Shown: positions 1 to 4,448 of the stretch, piece by piece
Layout of the letters: each line of letters starts with the position of its first letter
Position numbering within the stretch: position 1 is the stretch's first letter
NCBI GenBank assembly: GCA_944386315.1
Contig: CALXAS010000077.1
Span: forward strand, 1 to 6,712
Reading direction: 5' to 3'
From: an uncultured Clostridia bacterium
GTDB taxonomy: Bacteria; Bacillota; Clostridia; TANB77; CAG-508
DNA length: 6,712 nt
Notes under the pieces: model-generated
What the model saw: only the letters and a program-made list of their open reading frames with translations
Database searches by the model: none
Told to the model about the DNA's origin: nothing
Made by a program: the position numbers and the translations under genes

Positions 1-1
1 G

Positions 2-424
2 TCTTTGTATGCTTTAGATAAGAGATTTGTGATTAAAGAAATTCCAATTGTATATAGAGACAGACCAGAGGGAAGTATTTCTAAGCTAAATACCATTACA
101 GATGGATGCAAAGTAGTAAAAACCATTATTAAAATGTTAAAAAATTATCATCCTTTCCGCTTTTATACAGGAGTTGCTGCTATTTTCTTTTTACTAGGGC
201 TATTCGTAGGAATACCAGTTGTAGTAGAGTTTTTAAAAACAGCCTATATTACAAAAGTACCTTCTGCAGTACTAGCAACAGGGCTTATGATTATTGCAGT
301 GCTTGCAGAACAATGTGGCATTATTTTAGAAACAGTAGTAAGAGTGAATAGAGAAAATTATGAACTAAATTTATTACGTTATACTCAAATGGAAGAAATC
401 AAAAAACGAAAGGATTATGAATAA
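2..424 (+). CDS. GT2 polyprenyl-phosphate glycosyltransferase, DPM1/GtrB-like (C-terminal part; 5' end outside window)
   Basis: The reading frame is open from the first bases, so the gene begins upstream. The TTG at position 5 is an internal Leu codon, not a start. The visible 141 residues match the tail of DPM1/GtrB-like family 2 glycosyltransferases. After the catalytic domain come the IPIVYRDRPEGSISKLNT stretch, containing the R-x-x-GxSK motif of this family, an amphipathic segment and two hydrophobic helices at about residues 57-80 and 88-110 of the visible part. A charged cytoplasmic tail follows (EEIKKRKDYE). The family moves a sugar from a nucleotide donor onto polyprenyl phosphate at the inner face of the membrane. 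The DxD and nucleotide-binding region lies outside the window, so the sugar cannot be guessed. The stop codon is 28 bases before the preferred start of the next gene, a small membrane protein, a pairing typical of lipid-linked sugar modules. The family is fairly sure; the substrate is unknown. Confidence 0.85.
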   Translation, partial: SLYALDKRFVIKEIPIVYRDRPEGSISKLNTITDGCKVVKTIIKMLKNYHPFRFYTGVAAIFFLLGLFVGIPVVVEFLKTAYITKVPSAVLATGLMIIAVLAEQCGIILETVVRVNRENYELNLLRYTQMEEIKKRKDYE

Positions 425-452
425 AAAAATGGTAGATAGGAGAAAAAAAGTA

Positions 453-803
453 ATGCAATATGTATTAGTAGCGGTTTATATCGTTTTAACCATATCAGGA
501 TTAGTTTTAATCAAAAAAGGAGGAAATCCTGGAACGCTAAATGTAAATAATGGAGAAATTCACTTAGGAATGAATTTAATTAGTTTAGTAGGCTTTATTT
601 GCTATATTTGTAGTTTTTTACTATATACAAGAATTGTTGTTATGTTTGATTTAAGCTACATTACACCGATTTGTACGGGAATTACACAAGTATGTATTTT
701 AGTTGCTTCCTATTTTGCTTTTCATGAGCAAATTAGTAAGCAAGGCATCATTGGAGCATCCTTAGTTATTATAGGAATTATTATTATGAATTGGAAGAAG
801 TAA
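453..803 (+). CDS. Small four-helix membrane protein, SMR/EamA-like (ArnE/F-like putative lipid-linked sugar flippase subunit)
   Basis: This is a 116-residue, very hydrophobic protein with four predicted helices: at about 2-20, 36-60, 64-86 and 96-113. The size and pattern match the small multidrug resistance/EamA half-transporters, including ArnE and ArnF, which help flip undecaprenyl-phosphate sugars. The 'LSYITPICTGI' segment at the head of helix three and the closing 'GIIGASLVIIGIIIMN' helix are typical of this group. I chose ATG 453 because AGGAG at 438-442 lies 10 bases upstream and the protein then starts directly in its first helix. An in-frame ATG at 417 would add a basic 12-residue extension (MNKKMVDRRKKV) and overlap the upstream gene by 8 bases, but its nearest purine motif, AAAGG 409-413, is only 3 bases away. 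It follows a polyprenyl-phosphate sugar transferase, so a role in moving or stabilising that enzyme's product is likely. A drug-efflux role is less likely in this setting. Confidence 0.8.
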   Translation: MQYVLVAVYIVLTISGLVLIKKGGNPGTLNVNNGEIHLGMNLISLVGFICYICSFLLYTRIVVMFDLSYITPICTGITQVCILVASYFAFHEQISKQGIIGASLVIIGIIIMNWKK

Positions 804-835
804 CAATTTATCCTTGATGAAATTATCCATAAGAC

Positions 836-845
836 AAAGGAGGAG
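836..845 (+). promoter_or_regulatory. Strong Shine-Dalgarno site for the GT2 gene
   Basis: AAAGGAGGAG contains a complete AGGAGG (838-843) placed 5 bases before ATG 849. It is the best match to the 16S rRNA tail in the window. The other genes use weaker AAGGA-type sites, so this gene may be translated more efficiently than its neighbours. The rest of the 45-base gap before the gene shows no convincing promoter or hairpin. Confidence 0.75.
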
Positions 846-848
846 CAA

Positions 849-1889
849 ATGACGTACCCTTATAAAGTATCTATAGTAGCATTAGTATATAACCTACAAG
901 ACTATTTGCCACGATGCTTAGATGCGTTGGTAGGACAAACCTTGCAAGAAATAGAAATTTTATGTGTGGACGATGGTTCTACAGATAATGCACCACAAAT
1001 TATAGAAGAATATGCCAAAAGATATCCAGATAAAATAAAAGTATTTCATAAAGAAAATGGAGGAGAATTTACTACTAGAAATTATGGATTGCAAAGAGCA
1101 AAAGGAGAATATGTTACTTTTGTAGACACAGACGACTACGTGGAAAAGGATTGGGCAGAAAAATTATATACAGCAGCCAAAACTAATGATGCAGATATAG
1201 CAGTTTGTGCTTTTGAAAGAATAGATATGGCTACAGGAAATGTGGTGGGAAAAGATATGACCAATTTTGGAGCAGTTACTAGGCAGGTAAATCCAAAAGA
1301 TGATTTTGTTTTATTTATCAATCCCGCCCCTTGGAATAAAATTTATAGACGAGAAAAAATACAAGAATTTTCATTTTTGCCCTTAAGAGGATTTAATGAT
1401 ACCTTATTTTTTATTAGCAGTCTTACCAAAATAAAAACAATTACTTTTGTGCCAGAGGTGTTATACCATTACTATTTACGCTATAATTCACAAATACATA
1501 CCATCAACAAGAAAGACGTAGAAAATTTAAAAAAATATTTGTTACAAGTAAAAGAATTATACAGACAAAAAGGACAGTATGAACAAATGCAAAACATATT
1601 AGATATGATGGCACTTATCCATTTGGGCATTTCTGTTATGTATCGTCTTTCTTACGATAAACAAGTGAATATGAAAAAGGAAATGAAAGAGACGATTTTC
1701 TATTTAGACAAAGAATTTCCTACTTGGCGTACTTCTCCCTTTTTAAAGTGGAAATATGTGAGAAAAAGGGGAATAAAACATATAGGGTTATGGGGGATTA
1801 CCAAATTGTATAAGTGGCATATGCCAATGGTATTTTTGCGTGTCTACCGATTTGTAGTAGATGTGCTTAAAATAGACATTAAATTTTAA
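849..1889 (+). CDS. GT2 (GT-A fold) cytosolic glycosyltransferase, EpsJ/CapI-like
   Basis: This 346-residue protein carries an N-terminal family 2 glycosyltransferase domain. The opening strand is VSIVALVYN (7-15), followed by the nucleotide-sugar motif VDDGSTD (40-46) and NGGEFTTRNYG (70-80), which corresponds to the usual GG-x-S-x-ARN-x-G loop. The metal-binding DxD element reads DTDD (93-96), where DSDD is commoner. PWNKIYRR (161-168) is conserved in capsule and exopolysaccharide GT2 enzymes. The usual E-D acceptor-side pair appears as N183-D184, keeping the likely catalytic Asp. The C-terminal third (about 220-346) is helical and basic, with an amphipathic end (about 315-346) that could rest on the membrane, but there is no clear transmembrane segment. 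It probably adds one sugar to a lipid-linked repeat unit on the cytosolic side. Lying next to the dTDP-rhamnose genes, it could be a rhamnosyltransferase, but donor and acceptor cannot be read from the sequence. The start is supported by AGGAGG 5 bases upstream. Confidence 0.9.
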   Translation: MTYPYKVSIVALVYNLQDYLPRCLDALVGQTLQEIEILCVDDGSTDNAPQIIEEYAKRYPDKIKVFHKENGGEFTTRNYGLQRAKGEYVTFVDTDDYVEKDWAEKLYTAAKTNDADIAVCAFERIDMATGNVVGKDMTNFGAVTRQVNPKDDFVLFINPAPWNKIYRREKIQEFSFLPLRGFNDTLFFISSLTKIKTITFVPEVLYHYYLRYNSQIHTINKKDVENLKKYLLQVKELYRQKGQYEQMQNILDMMALIHLGISVMYRLSYDKQVNMKKEMKETIFYLDKEFPTWRTSPFLKWKYVRKRGIKHIGLWGITKLYKWHMPMVFLRVYRFVVDVLKIDIKF

Positions 1890-1972
1890 TTTAAACTCCA
1901 ATAAAAATAGAAAAATAGAATTCAGCTACAAACTTAAATAGAAAAGTATTAAAGGAAAGGAAGGAAAAAAGA
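1890..1972 (+). other. A-rich gap between the GT2 gene and rfbD, no clear signal
   Basis: These 83 bases are very A-rich and contain several near-copies of AAATAGAAAA (about 1904-1945). A TAGAAT (1916-1921) could pass as a -10 box, but no good -35 sits at the right distance: TTAAAC 1891-1896 would need 19 bases. There is no GC-containing hairpin or T tract. Only the Shine-Dalgarno site AAGGA (1961-1965) for rfbD is convincing. Read-through from the upstream genes is the simplest reading. Confidence 0.5.
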
Positions 1973-2824
1973 ATGAGAAAAATTTTAATAACAGGAGCAA
2001 ATGGAATGCTTGCGAAAGCAGTAAGAGAAAGATTTAAAAAAGAGGAACTAATTTGTACGGATGTAGAAGAGCTAGATATTACAAGTTTAGAACAGGTGGA
2101 AAAATTGGTAGAGAAGGAAAAACCAGAGTACATCATTAATTGTGCAGCATTTACAGCTGTAGATAAGGCAGAAGAATGCTATGATATAGCAGAAAAAATA
2201 AATGCAGATGGTCCTAGAAATTTAGCCATAGCAGCAGAAAAAAATGGAGCAACACTCGTACATATTAGTACAGATTATGTATTTGATGGTGATTTAGATG
2301 TTAGCAAATCTTATACAGAACAAGATAAAACCGCACCAGTTACAGTATATGGAATTACTAAAAGACATGGAGAGGAAGCGGTAGAACAGAATTGCAAAAA
2401 ATATTACATTTTCCGTACAGCATGGCTTTATGGGGATGGAAATAATTTTATTAGAACAATGCTAAAATTAGGAAAAGAAAAAGAAGAAGTAAGCGTGGTA
2501 AATGACCAACATGGAAGCCCAACCTATAGTGTGGATTTGGCAAACATCATTTATCAAGCAATCGAAAAAAAGATTCCATATGGTATTTATCATGCTACTA
2601 ATCAGGAATTTACTACATGGTATGAGTTAACGAAAAAAATCTATGAAATAGAAAATCTTTCTTGCAGAGTAAAACCAGTTACCTCAGAAGAATTTGTAAG
2701 ACCAGCTAAAAGACCTAAAAACTCTATGCTTAGCAAAGAAAAATTATTAGCACAAGGTATACAAATACCAAATTGGGAAGATGCGGTAAGAAGATATTTA
2801 GACGAAGAAAAGAGAAGAGTTTAA
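1973..2824 (+). CDS. rfbD: dTDP-4-dehydrorhamnose reductase (RmlD/RfbD)
   Basis: RfbD carries out the last step of dTDP-L-rhamnose synthesis, the NAD(P)H-dependent reduction of dTDP-4-keto-L-rhamnose in the cytosol. The 283-residue length is normal. It is a Rossmann-fold SDR: the dinucleotide loop is TGANGMLA (7-14), followed by INCAAFTAVDKAE (55-67), HISTDYVFDG (97-106) with the catalytic Ser/Thr region, and the catalytic Y126-x-x-x-K130 in VYGITK. Further family marks are RTAWLYG (148-154), DQHGSPTY (178-185) and the substrate-site RPKNSML (247-253). The third glycine of the GxxGxxG loop is Ala14. ATG 1973 is preceded by AAGGA (1961-1965) at 7 bases. The 83-base gap from the upstream GT2 gene is A-rich and has no clear promoter or terminator, so rfbD is probably cotranscribed with the genes before it. 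Its stop codon lies inside the first arm of a terminator hairpin. The assignment is firm. Confidence 0.96.
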   Translation: MRKILITGANGMLAKAVRERFKKEELICTDVEELDITSLEQVEKLVEKEKPEYIINCAAFTAVDKAEECYDIAEKINADGPRNLAIAAEKNGATLVHISTDYVFDGDLDVSKSYTEQDKTAPVTVYGITKRHGEEAVEQNCKKYYIFRTAWLYGDGNNFIRTMLKLGKEKEEVSVVNDQHGSPTYSVDLANIIYQAIEKKIPYGIYHATNQEFTTWYELTKKIYEIENLSCRVKPVTSEEFVRPAKRPKNSMLSKEKLLAQGIQIPNWEDAVRRYLDEEKRRV

Positions 2825-2851
2825 AAAAGCTATAGAAATATGGCTTTTTTT
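2823..2851 (+). terminator. Intrinsic terminator at the rfbD stop codon
   Basis: The first arm, AAAAAAGCTATA (2823-2834), pairs with TATGGCTTTTTT (2839-2850) through 12 base pairs including one T-G wobble (2831/2842). The pairs enclose a GAAA tetraloop (2835-2838) of the stable GNRA type. The 3' arm runs straight into the seven-T tract 2845-2851. The matching A and T runs would also give a terminator-like shape on the - strand, although no gene arrives from that side here. The rfbD stop codon TAA (2822-2824) overlaps the base of the stem, so a ribosome finishing rfbD would cover the first arm and could weaken termination. Confidence 0.85.
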
Positions 2852-2852
2852 C

Positions 2853-2881
2853 TTGAAAAAAAGTGAAGCTAATGATATGAT
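2853..2881 (+). promoter_or_regulatory. SigA-type promoter for rfbA-rfbC-GT-C-rfbB
   Basis: A -35 element TTGAAA (2853-2858; consensus TTGACA, one mismatch) and a -10 element TATGAT (2876-2881; consensus TATAAT, one mismatch) are separated by exactly 17 bases. TG at 2873-2874 provides the extended -10 form (TGnTATGAT). Transcription would begin at about 2888, leaving a leader of about 28 bases before the rfbA start, with the Shine-Dalgarno site AAGGATGG at 2901-2908. The promoter begins two bases after the T tract of the preceding terminator, so it can start a fresh transcript where the upstream unit ends. This is a motif call only. Confidence 0.75.
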
Positions 2882-2915
2882 AAGGGCGTAAATTAGAGAA
2901 AAGGATGGAAGCAAA

Positions 2916-3794
2916 ATGAAAAATAGAAAAGGAATTATATTAGCAGGAGGCAGTGCCACAAGGTTGTATCCTCTAACACTTGCTATTTCTAAGCAAATTA
3001 TGCCAGTATACGACAAGCCAATGATTTATTATCCTTTATCTGTGCTAATGCAAGCAGGAATTAGGGAAGTACTGATTATCTCTACCCCTAGAGATATTGT
3101 TATTTTTAAGAATTTGCTAGGAGATGGAGAAAAATGGGGAATGCAGTTTTCTTATGCTGTTCAAGAAAAACCAAGAGGACTTGCAGAAGCATTTTTAATA
3201 GGAGAAGACTTTATTGGTAAAGACAATGTAGCCATGATATTAGGAGACAATATGTTCTATGGAGAACGATTAGAAAAAATACTAAAAAAAGCAAATGAAA
3301 GGGAAGATGAGTCAACTATTTTTGGCTATTATGTAAAAGATCCTAGAGCTTATGGCGTAGTAGAGATAAATGAAGAAGGACATGCTATTTCGATAGAAGA
3401 AAAACCAGAAAAACCAAAATCCAATTATGCAGTACCAGGTTTATACTTTTATACAAACGATGTTGTAGCAATGGCAAAAGAAGTAAAACCATCTGCAAGA
3501 GGAGAATTAGAAATTACCGCAATTAATGAAATGTATATGCAAAAAGGAAAATTAACTGTAGAAAAATTAGGAAGAGCCATGACTTGGTTTGATACAGGTA
3601 CACATGATGCTTTGCTAGAAACAGCAAGCTTTGTACAAACCATTCAAAAAAGACAAGGATTACTAATTTGTTGCCCAGAAGAAATCGCTTATCAAAAGGG
3701 ATGGATTACAAAAGAGCAATTGCGAGACTTAGCAGAGCCTTTTATGAAAACAGACTATGGCGTATACTTAAGAGACCTAACACAAGAATCTTAA
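2916..3794 (+). CDS. rfbA: Glucose-1-phosphate thymidylyltransferase (RmlA/RfbA)
   Basis: RfbA joins glucose-1-phosphate and dTTP to give dTDP-glucose and pyrophosphate, the first and normally feedback-controlled step of dTDP-L-rhamnose synthesis. The 292-residue length is normal. The nucleotidyltransferase loop is LAGGSATRLYP (9-19), with the essential R16. SKQIMPVYDKPMIYYPL (25-41) holds K26. GDNMFYG (110-116) holds D111 and WFDTGTH (224-230) holds D226, which match the two Mg-binding aspartates of characterised RmlA proteins. EEKP (161-164) gives K163, and GLYFY (175-179) and SARGELEIT (193-201) are family signatures. Ala14 replaces the more usual Gly of the GGxGTRL loop. The closing segment EEIAYQKGWI (255-264) is the typical RmlA C-terminal region. 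The gene follows its own predicted promoter and leads the downstream unit; the 81-base gap to rfbC has no terminator. The assignment is firm. Confidence 0.97.
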   Translation: MKNRKGIILAGGSATRLYPLTLAISKQIMPVYDKPMIYYPLSVLMQAGIREVLIISTPRDIVIFKNLLGDGEKWGMQFSYAVQEKPRGLAEAFLIGEDFIGKDNVAMILGDNMFYGERLEKILKKANEREDESTIFGYYVKDPRAYGVVEINEEGHAISIEEKPEKPKSNYAVPGLYFYTNDVVAMAKEVKPSARGELEITAINEMYMQKGKLTVEKLGRAMTWFDTGTHDALLETASFVQTIQKRQGLLICCPEEIAYQKGWITKEQLRDLAEPFMKTDYGVYLRDLTQES

Positions 3795-3875
3795 AAAAGG
3801 CTAAAATAATAAGATACAAAGGTTTATGGGTATCCTTTAAAAAACCTAAATATAGTATACAAGGAAGAAGAAAAA

Positions 3876-4424
3876 ATGGGAAAATTTGAAAAACAAGAAA
3901 CAGGAATAGAAGGATTATATGTTATTAAACCAACTGTATTTGAGGATAGTAGGGGCTTTTTTATGGAGACTTACCAAAAACAGGATTTTTCAGCCATGGG
4001 AATTACACAAGAATTTGTACAAGATAATCATTCTAAATCTAGCAAAGGAGTGCTAAGAGGCTTGCATTTTCAAAAAGAATATGCACAAAGTAAGTTAGTA
4101 AGAGTAGTAAAGGGGGCCGTATATGATGTGGCAGTGGATTTAAGAAAAGATTCTAAAACTTATGGAAAATATTATGGTGTTACACTAACAGAAGAGAATA
4201 AATTACAATTCTTTATTCCAAAGGGATTTGCACATGGATTTTTAGTTTTGTCAGATGAGGCAGAATTTGTGTATAAATGTGATGATTATTACCACCCAGG
4301 AGATGAAGGAGGATTAATTTGGAATGACCCTACTATTGGTATTCAGTGGCCTTTAGAACAAATTGGAGGAGAGGCAAACATTATCCAGTCAGAAAAAGAC
4401 AAAAATTGGCCTGCTATGCAATAA
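3876..4424 (+). CDS. rfbC: dTDP-4-dehydrorhamnose 3,5-epimerase (RmlC/RfbC)
   Basis: RfbC epimerises C3 and C5 of dTDP-4-keto-6-deoxyglucose to give dTDP-4-keto-L-rhamnose, the substrate of RfbD. The 182-residue cupin protein has the normal length. Its motifs run in family order: FEDSRGFFMETY (22-33), QDNHSKSSKGVLRGLHFQ (49-66) with the catalytic base H64, and the substrate-contact K73 in QSKLVRV. DVAVDLR (84-90) follows, then IPKGFAHGF (114-122) with H120, the catalytic acid Y133 in FVYKC, and GGLIWNDPTIGIQWP (145-159). No key residue is missing. ATG 3876 has AAGGA at 3861-3865, 10 bases upstream. The next gene starts 24 bases after the stop, so the two are almost certainly cotranscribed. 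The enzyme works as a dimer in the cytosol. Confidence 0.97.
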   Translation: MGKFEKQETGIEGLYVIKPTVFEDSRGFFMETYQKQDFSAMGITQEFVQDNHSKSSKGVLRGLHFQKEYAQSKLVRVVKGAVYDVAVDLRKDSKTYGKYYGVTLTEENKLQFFIPKGFAHGFLVLSDEAEFVYKCDDYYHPGDEGGLIWNDPTIGIQWPLEQIGGEANIIQSEKDKNWPAMQ

Positions 4425-4448
4425 CAAGGGAAGGAAGAACAGAAAAAA

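Noticed and set aside
809..832. TTATCC repeated twice in the gap before the GT2 gene
   Set aside because: A six-base direct repeat in a 45-base AT-rich gap is not significant and matches no operator that I recognise.
1136..1321. Minus-strand open frame within the GT2 gene
   Set aside because: It lies entirely antisense to a well-supported glycosyltransferase, has no Shine-Dalgarno site of note and no recognisable protein pattern.
1904..1945. Repeated AAATAGAAAA-like units before rfbD
   Set aside because: They are short, imperfect and A-rich with irregular spacing, which fits low-complexity intergenic DNA better than an operator or repeat array.
2905..2919. Four-codon minicistron (ATG GAA GCA AAA TGA) whose stop overlaps the rfbA start codon
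   Set aside because: It has no spaced Shine-Dalgarno site of its own; the ATG lies inside the rfbA ribosome-binding site and is most simply chance.
3818..3847. Inverted repeats in the rfbA-rfbC gap (AAAGG 3818-3822 with CCTTT 3834-3838; AGGTTT 3820-3825 with AAACCT 3842-3847)
   Set aside because: The stems are only 5-6 bp, mutually exclusive, have long loops and no T tract follows, so a terminator or switch cannot be supported in such AT-rich DNA.
3668..3889. Plus-strand frame across the end of rfbA and the gap before rfbC
   Set aside because: It is a shifted frame over the rfbA C-terminal coding region, its product is Arg/Lys-rich with no family pattern, and it overlaps the rfbC start.
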